The translations under genes were made by a program, and so were the position numbers. Source: Sulfuritalea hydrogenivorans sk43H (GTDB lineage: Bacteria; Pseudomonadota; Gammaproteobacteria; Burkholderiales; Rhodocyclaceae). From it: DNA of 64,000 nucleotides. Location: NCBI RefSeq assembly GCF_000828635.1, contig NZ_AP012547.1:2046001-2110000 (forward strand), in the 5' to 3' direction. Numbering within the stretch: position 1 is the first letter of the stretch; the number at the start of each line of letters is the position of its first letter. The notes below the pieces were generated by a model. It was not told where the DNA came from and ran no database searches. It saw only the letters and a program-made list of their open reading frames with translations. Below, piece after piece: positions 20,010-28,333 of this stretch.

Positions 20010-21755
20010 TCATGTTTTCCAGCCGAGGTCGCGATGACGCGCCAGATGGCGCGGCGTCCAGGAAGCCAGCGACTTGACGACGAAATGAAAACGCGCGACA
20101 TGGTAACTGGGGTCGAAGCCGTAGAAGTTGCGTCGCATCTGCGCCAGTTCCCCGGCGCGGTACTCGGCCAGCGGCCTGGCTGCCTCGTCGCGTTCGCGCG
20201 CCGCCCGCTTGTCCTCAAGCCGTACTGCAAAGTCCGGCGCGGCGGCGATTTCGGCGGCGCGCCGGGCGACATCGACGCGCCAGGTGTCGCGGCTGCCGGC
20301 CAGCGCGGCGTCGGCAAAACCGGTCTCGACCGCACGCTGCGCCGTCAGCGGCAGGCGGTCACGCATGATGCGGCGCGCGCCCTCCTCGCCGACCCGGCGC
20401 GGCAGCAGGTAGGTCCAGTATTCCGAGCCGTAGAGGTTGCCCATGTTCTTGTAGTGCGGGTTGAGTATCGCTCCGTCGCGCACCCACATCAGGTCGGCCG
20501 CGCGCGCCAGGAAACAGCCGCCGGCGCCGGTGTTGCCGCCCACCGCCGCGACCGTGATCTGGTCGCGATTCTCGATCAGGTCCAGCGCCAGGTCGTCGAT
20601 GGCATTGATGTTACGCCAGGATTCGTCGGCGGGCGATTCCGCCTTCTCGATGACGTTGAGGTGGATGCCGTTGGACCAGAAATCCTCGCCGCCCATCAGC
20701 ACCAGCACTTTCGTCGGGCGTGTCCGGGCCCAGGTCAGCGCCTCGCGCAGCCGCTCGCACTGGCGCGAGGACATGGCGCCGTTGTAGAACTCGAAGTGGA
20801 GAAAACCCACGCCGTCGAATTCCTCGTAGGCGATGTCCTGCCAAGTCGGCGCCGGCAGCTTCCACCAGCCCGACAGCGGCGAGTCGGGCAGCGTCGCGCT
20901 TTCGGCGGCAAAGGCCAGCGTTACCGGCAATTTGACAAAGTCGGCGCTGGCGAGACGGCGTTCGACGTCGATGTTGTGCACCGAGATCGGCGCTTCGCCC
21001 TGACGAATCCGGCGCACATGGCCGATCCATACCGCGCCGTCGGTCGTCGCACGCAGCAACGCGTTCTCGCGGCGGGCGAGCAACGCGCCGGGCGTGCCGG
21101 TCAGCGTGGCTTCCGGCCAGGCATCAAATAATCGGCAAGGCTGGCCGAACAGTTCGTCCTCGACGCCGGGGAAGCCGTCGGCGGCGCGCAGCTTGTCCAG
21201 CACCGTGGCGGTGTCGTCGCGCTGCCAGTCGATGCGCCGGTCGGCCCCCTTCATCAGCGGCCGCCATGCGCCCTGCGCCGGGCGTTGCGGCACGAAATCG
21301 CCCGCCGCATAGCGGGCTACCGCCTGCAACACGGCTTGCGCCGCGCCATCGGTGACTTCGTTGCGATACAGGCTGGCCTTGGTCGCGGGTCGCATGGCGA
21401 ATTCCGCGTGTGCCCACACCGGTCCGGCATCCATTTCCGCCTCGGCCTGCAAGACCGTGACGCCCCACGTCGGCGTTCGCGTGTGAATCGCCCAGTCCAG
21501 CGCCGACGGCCCGCGGTCGCCGACGATGCCGGGATGGACGACGAGGCAGACGTGATTGCGCCAAACGGATTCCGGAATCGCGCGGCGCAGGTAGGGACAG
21601 ACGATGAGGTCGGGGCGGAACAGCGCGACGGCTTCCTCGGCCACGCTGTCGGCGATGTCGAACTCGATCGACAACTCGTGTCCCTGCCGCGTCAGGTCGG
21701 CCCACAAGCGCTGCGTCAGGCTGTTGAAGGCGTGGGTCAGGAGCAGGATGCGCAT
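20010..21755 (-). CDS. hypX: HypX, CO-ligand synthesis for [NiFe] hydrogenase
   Basis: 581 residues in two domains. The N-terminal half (about 1-250) is a formyltransferase/hydrolase fold with VVHPGIVGDRGPSALDWAI; the C-terminal half (about 290-560) is a crotonase fold with MGGEDFWSNGIHLN and AAVGGNTGAGGCFLA. HypX (HoxX) is known to take the formyl group of formyl-tetrahydrofolate to formyl-CoA and decarbonylate it to CO for the active site, which supports hydrogenase assembly under oxic conditions. ATG at 21755 begins the conserved MRILLLTHAFN. Last gene of the hyp cluster, 10 bp after hypE. Contains repeat copy 4. Confidence 0.9.
   Translation of the reverse strand: MRILLLTHAFNSLTQRLWADLTRQGHELSIEFDIADSVAEEAVALFRPDLIVCPYLRRAIPESVWRNHVCLVVHPGIVGDRGPSALDWAIHTRTPTWGVTVLQAEAEMDAGPVWAHAEFAMRPATKASLYRNEVTDGAAQAVLQAVARYAAGDFVPQRPAQGAWRPLMKGADRRIDWQRDDTATVLDKLRAADGFPGVEDELFGQPCRLFDAWPEATLTGTPGALLARRENALLRATTDGAVWIGHVRRIRQGEAPISVHNIDVERRLASADFVKLPVTLAFAAESATLPDSPLSGWWKLPAPTWQDIAYEEFDGVGFLHFEFYNGAMSSRQCERLREALTWARTRPTKVLVLMGGEDFWSNGIHLNVIEKAESPADESWRNINAIDDLALDLIENRDQITVAAVGGNTGAGGCFLARAADLMWVRDGAILNPHYKNMGNLYGSEYWTYLLPRRVGEEGARRIMRDRLPLTAQRAVETGFADAALAGSRDTWRVDVARRAAEIAAAPDFAVRLEDKRAARERDEAARPLAEYRAGELAQMRRNFYGFDPSYHVARFHFVVKSLASWTPRHLARHRDLGWKT
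20937..20960 (+). repeat. Dispersed 24-bp repeat, copy 4 (inside hypX)
   Basis: Identical over all 24 bp to copy 6 in chrB. Read on the hypX strand it encodes RRLASADF in the linker between the two HypX domains, a different frame from copies 1, 3 and 5. Confidence 0.78.
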
Positions 21756-21765
21756 CGACTCGCCA

Positions 21766-22830
21766 TCAACATATTCTTGGAAGCTGGTCGCCGGCCAGCC
21801 AATCGACGATGCGCTTGCCGCCGAAAGCCGTGGTGAGCTGGACGAAGTGATGATCGTCGACGATGACCTCGCCGATCCGCGACGCCTCGCGTCCCAGCGG
21901 ATGGGCGCGCATCGCGGCCAGCAGCCGATCGGCATCGGCCGGTGCACATATCGCGATCAGCTTGCCTTCGTTGGCAACGTAGAGCGGATCGAGGCCGAGG
22001 AATTCGCAGGCGGCGGAAACCACCGGCTTTACCGGAATCGCCTTTTCGTGAAGCATGACGCCGACGCCGGACTGGCCGGCGATTTCGTTCAGCGTCGCGG
22101 CGAGACCACCGCGCGTCGGGTCGCGCAGGCAGCGCAAGTCGGCGCCGGTGGCCAGCATGGCGGCAATCAGGCCGTTCAGGGCCACGGTATCGGACTCGAT
22201 CGGCGCGTCGAAGGACAGGTTCTCGCGCTTGCTCATGATGGCCACGCCGTGGTCGCCCATCGAGCCGGAAATGATCACCGCATCGCCCGGCCGCGCCCTC
22301 GCTCCGCCGAGTTCGAGGCCGTCGGGCAGGATGCCGACACCCGTGGTGGTGATGAAGACGCCGTCGCCCTTGCCGCGCTCGACCACCTTGGTGTCGCCCG
22401 TCACCACCGGCACGCCGGCCTCTGCCGCCGCATGCGCCATGGATTCAACGATGCGCGCCAGGTCGGCCAGCGGAAAGCCTTCCTCAAGCACGAAGCCGGC
22501 GGCGAGATAGAGCGGCGTTGCCCCCATCACGGCGACGTCATTGACCGTGCCATGCACCGACAGGCAGCCGATGTCGCCGCCGGGAAAGAACAGCGGCGAG
22601 ACGACATGGCAGTCGGTGGACATCACCAGGCGCCCGGCACGCCCCTCAAGAGTCGGCGCTGGCAACACGGCGCCATCGTTGCCCTGCCCCAGGTATTCGT
22701 TGCCCAGATGCTTCGCGAACAGTTCGGAAATCAACTGCACCATGGAACGTCCGCCGGAACCGTGCGTCAGGTCGACGCGCCCGTGCTTCAGGTCCAGCGG
22801 GCGCACATAGCCCCTTTTTGCTTCACTCAT
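21766..22830 (-). CDS. hypE: Hydrogenase maturation protein HypE
   Basis: 354 residues. AIR-synthase/PurM fold with LTHGSGGRSM near the N-terminus, FFPGGDIGCLSVHGTVND, and PVVTGDTKVVERGKGDG. The C-terminus is PRIC, whose cysteine is carbamoylated by HypF and dehydrated with ATP to the thiocyanate that supplies the CN ligands. Begins directly before the hypD stop (no gap). Confidence 0.94.
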   Translation of the reverse strand: MSEAKRGYVRPLDLKHGRVDLTHGSGGRSMVQLISELFAKHLGNEYLGQGNDGAVLPAPTLEGRAGRLVMSTDCHVVSPLFFPGGDIGCLSVHGTVNDVAVMGATPLYLAAGFVLEEGFPLADLARIVESMAHAAAEAGVPVVTGDTKVVERGKGDGVFITTTGVGILPDGLELGGARARPGDAVIISGSMGDHGVAIMSKRENLSFDAPIESDTVALNGLIAAMLATGADLRCLRDPTRGGLAATLNEIAGQSGVGVMLHEKAIPVKPVVSAACEFLGLDPLYVANEGKLIAICAPADADRLLAAMRAHPLGREASRIGEVIVDDHHFVQLTTAFGGKRIVDWLAGDQLPRIC

Positions 22831-23958
22831 TCAATGCATATCCTTGTAACGTCCATAGCTGTAGTGCGCGGCGCAGGCGCCTTCCGAACTCACCATGCAG
22901 GAACCGATCGGATTCTCCGGCGTGCATACCGTGCCGAACAGCTTGCAGTCCTGCGGCTTCTTCACGCCGCGCAGGATCGCGCCGCATTCGCAGGCCTTGT
23001 TGTCGGGCACCGAACGGTAGTCCAGCTTGAACTTGCGTTCGGCATCGAACGCCGCGTACTGCCTGCGGATTTTCAGCGCCGAATAGGGCACCACCGACAG
23101 CCCGCGCCACTCGAATTCGCGACGCAGTTCGAACACTTCGGCGACGCGGTCCTGCGCCTTCAGGTTGCCATCGCGACTCACCGCTCTTGAAAACTCGTTC
23201 TCGACCTCGGCGCGGCCTTCATTAACCTGGCGCACCAGCATCAGGATGGCCTGCATCACGTCGAGCGGCTCGAAGCCGGCGATGACGACAGGCTTGCGGT
23301 ACTCCTCGGCAAAAAATTCGTAGGGCCGGCTGCCGATCACCGTGGACACGTGCGCCGGGCCAATGAAGCCGTCGAGCGGGACCGTGCCCCACTGCCGCAC
23401 TTCCGGCGATTCGAGGATGTTGCTGATCGCCGACGGCGTCAGCACATGGCAGCAGATCACGCTGAAATTCGAAAGATTCTCCTTGTCCGCCTGCTGGATG
23501 GCAACGGCGGTCGGCGGCGTGGTGGTCTCGAAGCCGATGGCAAAGAACACCACTTCGCGCTGAGGATTGTCGCGCGCGATCTGCAACGCATCGAGGGTCG
23601 AATACACCATGCGGATGTCGCCGCCCCGCGCTTTCGCCTTCATCAGCGACAAGCCGTCGGAGGCCGGAATGCGCAGCGTGTCGCCGTAGGTGCACAGGAT
23701 CACGCCATGGTTCAGCGCCAGATCGATCGCCATATCGACGCGGCCGATCGGCAGCACGCAGACCGGACAGCCGGGACCATGCACCATGCGCACGGCAGGC
23801 GGCAGCAGGTCGGACAGGCCGTAGCGCGAAATGGCGTGCGTATGACCGCCGCAGAATTCCATGAAGCTGTAACTGCGGCCGGGCTGTACTTCGGCACCTA
23901 TGCTCAACGCGAGATTTTTCGCCAGTTCGCCATCGCGGAATTCGTCGATGTATTTCAC
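22831..23958 (-). CDS. hypD: Hydrogenase maturation protein HypD
   Basis: 375 residues. Conserved FMEFCGGHTHAISRYG, GPGCPVCVLP and FAIGFETTTPPTA motifs, plus the C-terminal cysteines (ACECGAILRGV, GTVCTPENPIGSCMV) for the [4Fe-4S] cluster. With HypC it is the scaffold on which Fe(CN)2CO is built. The start is GTG at 23958, overlapping the hypC stop as GTGA; a longer open frame upstream has no homology to HypD. Confidence 0.94.
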   Translation of the reverse strand: MKYIDEFRDGELAKNLALSIGAEVQPGRSYSFMEFCGGHTHAISRYGLSDLLPPAVRMVHGPGCPVCVLPIGRVDMAIDLALNHGVILCTYGDTLRIPASDGLSLMKAKARGGDIRMVYSTLDALQIARDNPQREVVFFAIGFETTTPPTAVAIQQADKENLSNFSVICCHVLTPSAISNILESPEVRQWGTVPLDGFIGPAHVSTVIGSRPYEFFAEEYRKPVVIAGFEPLDVMQAILMLVRQVNEGRAEVENEFSRAVSRDGNLKAQDRVAEVFELRREFEWRGLSVVPYSALKIRRQYAAFDAERKFKLDYRSVPDNKACECGAILRGVKKPQDCKLFGTVCTPENPIGSCMVSSEGACAAHYSYGRYKDMH

Positions 23959-24200
23959 GAGGCCGCGGTTCCCTCGACGGTTCCCGCCTCGTTCAGTTCG
24001 GCAAACAGGGCGAGCGTCCTTTCGGCCTCTTCGGGATCGAGCTTGGTCAGCGCGTAGCCGACGTGCAGGATCACGTAATCGCCGACATTCACATCGGACA
24101 GCAGGGCCAGCGATATTTCTTTCTTGACGCCGCCCAGATCGACAATCGCCGTGTCGCCAGCGCCGACTTCCACTACCTTCACCGGTATTGCGAGGCACAT
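23955..24200 (-). CDS. hypC: Hydrogenase assembly chaperone HypC
   Basis: 81 residues, beginning MCLAIPVKVVEV with the essential Cys2 and then VDLGGVKKEISLALL, DYVILHVGYALTKLDPEEAE. HypC binds HypD and carries the Fe(CN)2CO unit to the large subunit. It lies with hypD and hypE, and a second, diverged copy (hupF) lies at 27517 next to the uptake structural genes, giving a general and a dedicated chaperone. Contains repeat copy 5. Confidence 0.94.
   Translation of the reverse strand: MCLAIPVKVVEVGAGDTAIVDLGGVKKEISLALLSDVNVGDYVILHVGYALTKLDPEEAERTLALFAELNEAGTVEGTAAS
24147..24170 (-). repeat. Dispersed 24-bp repeat, copy 5 (inside hypC)
   Basis: Minus-strand copy with GGCGACACGG in the second half. 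In frame it encodes EVGAGDTA in HypC, at a place where other HypC proteins have sequence of equal length, so it may be substitution rather than insertion. Confidence 0.6.
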
Positions 24201-24203
24201 GAT

Positions 24204-25355
24204 TCAGCTTTCCAGAAGATGCATCGCGACCCAAGCCTGACCCAGCGAGATCGCCGTGTCGCCGGGCAGCAACCGCCTGGGCAGCAGCAATTCGAGACCT
24301 GTCGCGGGGATTTTCTCGACCAGCGCAGAACGCAGCAATTTGTTGAAGAAGCAGCCGCCCCCACAAGCCAGACGACCAATGCCGTGCTCCTCGGCCGCTC
24401 GCATGACCCAGTGCATCAGCGCCGCCACCAGCGTGGAATGGAACAGCGCCGCGCCGTAGCCGGTGTCCGGCTCGGAGGACAAGGCATCGAGGAGCGGCAG
24501 CAGATCGAGCTGGCCGTGCTCGTCGATATGCCAACCGCCCTCGAACGGCGCAGGCCAGCCATGGGTTTCGATATGGGTCGTCGCGTTCTGCTCCAGCGCG
24601 ATGGCGGCCTGCGCTTCGAATTCCATGCGCGGGCAAATTCCGAGCAGACCGGCCGCGGCGTCGAACACCCGCCCCATGCTGGACGTGCGCGGACTGTTCA
24701 AGCCCTTGGTCAGCATCGCCGCGACGATGTCGGCGCCCGACTGATCGGCAAAACGCGAGGCAATCTCGTCGCCGCGTCCCAGGTCAAACAGGACGGCTGC
24801 CGCCATGCGCCAGGGATCGCGCGCGGCACGGTCGCCGCCGGGCAAGGCCAGCGGACGCAAATGGCCAACGCGCTCGAAATGCGCGCCATCGACCTTCAGT
24901 AGTTCTCCGCCCCACGCCTTGCCATCCGTGCCGAGGCCGACGCCATCCAGCGCCAGGCCCAGCATGGGTCCGTCAAGGCCATGCTCGGCGGCAATCGCGG
25001 CGATGTGGGCATGATGGTGCTGCACGCCGATGGCCTCGACGCCGAGCTCCGCCGCCAGTTGCACGGCGAAGCGGGTCGAGTGCAAATCCGGATGCAGGTC
25101 GTGGGCAATCGCCACCGGCTTTTTGCCCATCGCGGCCAGTGCCTGCAGCAGTTCGCGCGCCGTCGCCTCATGGGCCAGACAGGCTTCCGCCTGGAACAGG
25201 TCGCCGACCGTATGCGACACCCAGGCCTGACGGCCCTGCGCCAGGCATACCGTGTTCTTGAACCATGCCCCCATGGACAGCACCGGCGGCGCGGAACGGC
25301 TTAGTTCAAGCTGATGCTCGACGCAAGCCGGAGCGGTGTTGGTTGAAACGCTCAT
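24204..25355 (-). CDS. hypF: Short HypF, carbamoyltransferase domain only
   Basis: 383 residues, about half the usual 750. It holds the Kae1-like C-terminal domain: [19 protein letters not shown] metal site, [19 protein letters not shown], and [13 protein letters not shown]. The N-terminal acylphosphatase domain, the CxxC zinc fingers and the YrdC domain are all missing. HypF normally makes carbamoyl-adenylate and passes the carbamoyl group to HypE; this form lacks the YrdC step. A comparably short HypF1 is known in Cupriavidus necator beside a full-length HypF2, so another copy or partner elsewhere in the genome is likely. Overlaps hypB by ATGA, so the start at 25355 is well fixed. Confidence 0.9.
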   Translation of the reverse strand: MSVSTNTAPACVEHQLELSRSAPPVLSMGAWFKNTVCLAQGRQAWVSHTVGDLFQAEACLAHEATARELLQALAAMGKKPVAIAHDLHPDLHSTRFAVQLAAELGVEAIGVQHHHAHIAAIAAEHGLDGPMLGLALDGVGLGTDGKAWGGELLKVDGAHFERVGHLRPLALPGGDRAARDPWRMAAAVLFDLGRGDEIASRFADQSGADIVAAMLTKGLNSPRTSSMGRVFDAAAGLLGICPRMEFEAQAAIALEQNATTHIETHGWPAPFEGGWHIDEHGQLDLLPLLDALSSEPDTGYGAALFHSTLVAALMHWVMRAAEEHGIGRLACGGGCFFNKLLRSALVEKIPATGLELLLPRRLLPGDTAISLGQAWVAMHLLES

Positions 25356-26230
25356 TGTGCCGAGCGCGCTCCTGCCGCACCGCGTGCTATCCACGCCAGC
25401 CAGTCTTCCATGCCCTGCCCCGAGGTGGCCGAGACTTCGATGACTTCGATGCCCGGATTCACCCGGCGCGCGAACTCGATGGCCTTCGGCACGCTGAACG
25501 TCAGGTGCGGCAGCAGATCGCACTTGTTCATCAGCATCAGCTTCGCGGCGCGGAACATGTCGGGATACTTGATCGGCTTGTCCTCGCCTTCGGTGACGGA
25601 GAGGATCACCACCTTGTGCGCCTCGCCCAGGTCGAAGGCCGCCGGGCAGACCAGGTTGCCGACGTTCTCGATCATCAGCAGCGAATCCTCGGGCAGCTCG
25701 AGCTTGCCCATGGCATGACCGACCATGTGCGCGTCGAGATGGCAGCCCTTGCCGGTGTTGATCTGAATTGCCGGCGCGCCGGTGGCGCGGATGCGTTCGG
25801 CATCCTGGCTGGTCTGCTGGTCGCCCTCGATCACCGCCACGCGCTGGCGGCCCTTGAGCATCTCGATGGTCTTGCATAGCAGCGTGGTCTTGCCCGAACC
25901 GGGGCTGGACACCAGGTTCAGCGTGAAAATGCCGCGCTCCGCCAGGCGCTGCCGGTTTTCGGCGGCATAGGCGTTGTTCTTGGCCAGGATGTCCTGCTCG
26001 ATCTGCACCATGCGCTTGGTGCCGAGTCCCGGCGCATGGGAATGCGCGGGGGCATAGCGGTGGCTGTGCTGGTGGGCATGGTCGTGGGTGTGCTCGTGGG
26101 TTTCGCCCGCGGCATGGTCATGGTCGTGGCTGTGCGTGGTGCCGTCGGCATGCACATGATCGTGCTCATGATGGGCATGTTCTCCGTCTATCTTCACTTC
26201 GCCGGTGCCGCAACCGCACGTGGTGCACAT
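25352..26230 (-). CDS. hypB: Hydrogenase nickel-incorporation GTPase HypB
   Basis: 292 residues. N-terminal [11 protein letters not shown] gives the CxxCGC high-affinity nickel site, followed by a histidine-rich stretch (about residues 18-70, more than 20 His) that can store nickel. GTPase motifs: [11 protein letters not shown] Walker [14 protein letters not shown], and NKCDLL. With HypA it inserts Ni into the large subunit. Confidence 0.95.
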   Translation of the reverse strand: MCTTCGCGTGEVKIDGEHAHHEHDHVHADGTTHSHDHDHAAGETHEHTHDHAHQHSHRYAPAHSHAPGLGTKRMVQIEQDILAKNNAYAAENRQRLAERGIFTLNLVSSPGSGKTTLLCKTIEMLKGRQRVAVIEGDQQTSQDAERIRATGAPAIQINTGKGCHLDAHMVGHAMGKLELPEDSLLMIENVGNLVCPAAFDLGEAHKVVILSVTEGEDKPIKYPDMFRAAKLMLMNKCDLLPHLTFSVPKAIEFARRVNPGIEVIEVSATSGQGMEDWLAWIARGAAGARSAQ

Positions 26231-26243
26231 TGATTCACTCCTT

Positions 26244-26585
26244 CTAGGATACTTCCAGTTCCTTGACCCGCATTTCTGTACCGCCGGTCACCTGCATCTG
26301 ATGACTGCCGCACTCCGGGCATTCGCCAAAAACCTCGACCATCGGCACCGTCTTCGAGCACTGCATGCACCAGCCGGTGCCGGGCAGCGCAATGATTTCA
26401 AGGCGCGCGCCGTCGGCGATGCTGTCGCGCGTCACGGCATCGAAACAGAATTTCATGGCCTCGACCTCGACACCGGAAAGCTGGCCGATTTCCAGCCAGA
26501 CCGTGGTGACTTTGGCGAAATCCTGCTGGCGCGCCGCGTCCTCGATAAGTTGCAGCACACCTTCGGCGAGCGACATTTCGTGCAT
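26244..26585 (-). CDS. hypA: Hydrogenase nickel metallochaperone HypA
   Basis: 113 residues beginning MHEMSLAEG, with the Ni-binding His2, and the zinc site [23 protein letters not shown]. Starts 6 bp after the hemerythrin gene stop and runs into hypB after 13 bp. Confidence 0.95.
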   Translation of the reverse strand: MHEMSLAEGVLQLIEDAARQQDFAKVTTVWLEIGQLSGVEVEAMKFCFDAVTRDSIADGARLEIIALPGTGWCMQCSKTVPMVEVFGECPECGSHQMQVTGGTEMRVKELEVS

Positions 26586-26591
26586 GCGGAC

Positions 26592-26987
26592 TCACAAACC
26601 GTTGCGCACATAGTCGGCAAAACGCCTGTCGCGCGTATCGATGTGATTGGTGACAAAGTTCAGCGCTTCCGCCGCCTTGCCCGACACCAACGCCGAATTG
26701 CCCGCTGCATGGTCGGTGGCGATGTCGTGCAGGACGTCCAGCATGTGAATATGGTCATCGACGTGATCTTCGTAGTCGTCGTAGCTCTTCAGTCGCATCA
26801 GCAGCTCTTCGGACATGAAATGCGCCTCGCTGTAGGCGATCAACTGCCCCAGGATTTCACCCACGGCAGCTGCGTCGCGGTGTTCTGCAGCGGCGCTGCA
26901 CAGAGCCTGCAACAGACCAAGTTGAACCTCATGCTCGCGATCCGTGTCCGCATTCGACGTACGGTTGAAGTCCGCGATAGTCGACAT
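26592..26987 (-). CDS. Bacteriohemerythrin-like protein in the hyp operon
   Basis: 131 residues with the di-iron ligand pattern of hemerythrins: DREHEVQLGLL at the start, AAAEHRD, HFMSEELLMRL (HxxxE) and HVDDHIHML (HxxxH). Such four-helix proteins bind O2 reversibly. It sits between hoxT and hypA in the same direction, with a clear AAAAGGAGCT ribosome site 5-8 bp before ATG. It could sense or scavenge O2 near hydrogenase assembly; this is inference from position. The start at 26987 is supported by that ribosome site; the open frame extends upstream through unrelated sequence. Confidence 0.85.
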   Translation of the reverse strand: MSTIADFNRTSNADTDREHEVQLGLLQALCSAAAEHRDAAAVGEILGQLIAYSEAHFMSEELLMRLKSYDDYEDHVDDHIHMLDVLHDIATDHAAGNSALVSGKAAEALNFVTNHIDTRDRRFADYVRNGL

Positions 26988-27028
26988 GTCAGCTCCTTTT
27001 TTCTGCGAGAACGTCAGAGAGCCAAAGC

Positions 27029-27520
27029 TTATCGCAAAGCGAGAAAGCGGCGGCGTGAAAGTGAGGGCGAATCCGTTGATTTTTCCTTCGTGGACGGGGC
27101 CGCCTGGGCTTGCGGGTCCGTCAGCAGGGCAATCATCGAGGCTCGCGCCGTCATCGTAGCCTCCGACTGGGTTGAGAATTTTCCCATTGGTGAAAACAAT
27201 GGACAACTCTGGTACTCGCCGAGTTCCGCTTCCTCGCTGCCGAGGAAGGCGAAATCCCCGGCCGGAAACCTGATGAAGCGCCGCTTGTTTTCGCCGACGG
27301 AAACCCAGTTTTCGCTGCTGCCGGGCACCAGCAGCATGCTCATGCACCAGGGCGTGACCACGATCCCCAGCCAATGCCCCTGCCAGCGCTGGAAATCGAC
27401 CGCTTCCACGGAAAGTGCGGGATTGAGAATCGGCACATCGGCCATCTGCTCCCGCTGGATGCGGAAGAACGCCTGCTCGACCGCGTCGGCAGGGCTGCCG
27501 TCGTGGATGCGGAAATTCAT
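27029..27520 (-). CDS. hoxT: Hydrogenase chaperone HoxT/HybE family
   Basis: 163 residues. DVPILNPALSVEAVDFQRW and HWLGIVVTPWCMSMLLVPGS match the HybE family, in which HybE, HoxT and HupJ belong; no rubredoxin domain is attached. HybE-type proteins bind the hydrogenase precursor and help small-subunit maturation and Tat export checking, here probably HybO. ATG at 27520 overlaps the hupF stop by ATGA. The last 50 residues are low-complexity and basic (ends SLSRRRFLALR) and are not conserved. Confidence 0.82.
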   Translation of the reverse strand: MNFRIHDGSPADAVEQAFFRIQREQMADVPILNPALSVEAVDFQRWQGHWLGIVVTPWCMSMLLVPGSSENWVSVGENKRRFIRFPAGDFAFLGSEEAELGEYQSCPLFSPMGKFSTQSEATMTARASMIALLTDPQAQAAPSTKEKSTDSPSLSRRRFLALR

Positions 27521-27780
27521 GCCGCCTCGGAGCCGTCGCCCCAACTGCGGGCATCACCCCCCTGCGACATCAACTCTTCCATCAATGCCAGCGCCTCTTC
27601 GGCGCGGTCGGCTTCGACCCGTTCGAATGCGAAGCCGCCGGCCTGGATCAGCAGGTAATCGCCGACCGCAATGTCTTCGGTCAACAGCAGCAGGCTGACC
27701 TCGCGCGTTTGTCCGAAGCATTCCGTCACCGCAGTGCCATCACGCACTTCGACGACGCGGGAGGGGGCGGCGAGGCACAT
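27517..27780 (-). CDS. hupF: HypC-family chaperone dedicated to the uptake enzyme (HupF/HoxL)
   Basis: 87 residues starting MCLAAPSRVVEV, the HypC fold with Cys2 retained, plus DIAVGDYLLIQAGGFAFERV. It differs from HypC proper (24200) by having a longer C-terminal tail. HupF/HoxL is known as the second HypC-like chaperone that serves the membrane-bound hydrogenase large subunit. Follows hupD by 1 bp and overlaps hoxT by 4 bp. Confidence 0.88.
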   Translation of the reverse strand: MCLAAPSRVVEVRDGTAVTECFGQTREVSLLLLTEDIAVGDYLLIQAGGFAFERVEADRAEEALALMEELMSQGGDARSWGDGSEAA

Positions 27781-27781
27781 G

Positions 27782-28273
27782 TCAGACGGCCTGCGCCGTC
27801 AAGGGTTCGAGTACATAGCCGCGCGCAGCAAGTTCAGCCGCCGCCATGGCGGCCAGCACCGGCACCTTCTCGGCGACCGTCGGCGTCATTTCCATGCCCA
27901 GCTCCAGCGAAATCAGTTCGACGCCGAGCACGATGATTTCCTTGGGCATGGTGTCGAGCAGTTCGAGGCTGGCCAGCACATCGGGCAGTGCGATCTGGTG
28001 CGGCGAGAGTTTGCTGCGAAAGAACACCGGAATCTCGTCGCCGGCGATCTTCACCACCGTGCCCGGTGCGGCGCCGGTCTTGACCACGTCGAGGACGATG
28101 AGGAAATCCAGGTTGGAGAGATCCTCGATCATTTCCATGCCGGAAGTGCCGCCGTCGATGGCAAGTACATTTTCCGGCAGCTTCCAGCGCTGCTCCAGCG
28201 CCTCGACCGCGCGCACGCCGGCGGCCTCGTCGGTGAGGATGGTGTTGCCGATGCCGAGAACGACTGCACGCAT
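27782..28273 (-). CDS. hupD: Uptake hydrogenase maturation endopeptidase HupD/HoxM
   Basis: 163 residues beginning MRAVVLGIGNTILTDEAAGV (the D ligand of the metal-reading site) with DFLIVLDVVKTGAAPG and LSPHQIALPDVL (His ligand). This endopeptidase cuts the C-terminal peptide of HybC after nickel insertion. ATG at 28273 is chosen; an upstream ATG adds eleven non-conserved residues. Confidence 0.92.
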   Translation of the reverse strand: MRAVVLGIGNTILTDEAAGVRAVEALEQRWKLPENVLAIDGGTSGMEMIEDLSNLDFLIVLDVVKTGAAPGTVVKIAGDEIPVFFRSKLSPHQIALPDVLASLELLDTMPKEIIVLGVELISLELGMEMTPTVAEKVPVLAAMAAAELAARGYVLEPLTAQAV

Positions 28274-28294
28274 GAATGGGTACCAGTAAAAGAC

Positions 28295-28318
28295 GAGGGC
28301 CGGCACCCGCCGGCCCTC
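28295..28318 (-). terminator. Strong hairpin between hybC and hupD
   Basis: Perfect 10-bp stem GAGGGCCGGC / GCCGGCCCTC with a 4-nt loop, 16 bp after the hybC stop and 21 bp before the hupD start. On the minus strand it is followed by GTCTTTTACT, a short T-run too weak for a full terminator. More likely an internal attenuator or an mRNA-stabilising structure that separates structural gene levels from those of maturation genes. Confidence 0.7.
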
Positions 28319-28333
28319 TTATGTTACGCGCGG

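Noticed and set aside
19820-20335. N-terminal extension of hoxA
   Set aside because: It runs through the hairpin gap and antisense to hypX-coding sequence; the receiver domain begins right after ATG 19819.
26030-26190. Low-complexity repeat resembling a CRISPR or tandem array
   Set aside because: It is the His-rich codon stretch of HypB (alternating CAT/CAC and GAC/GGC codons), not a spaced repeat array.
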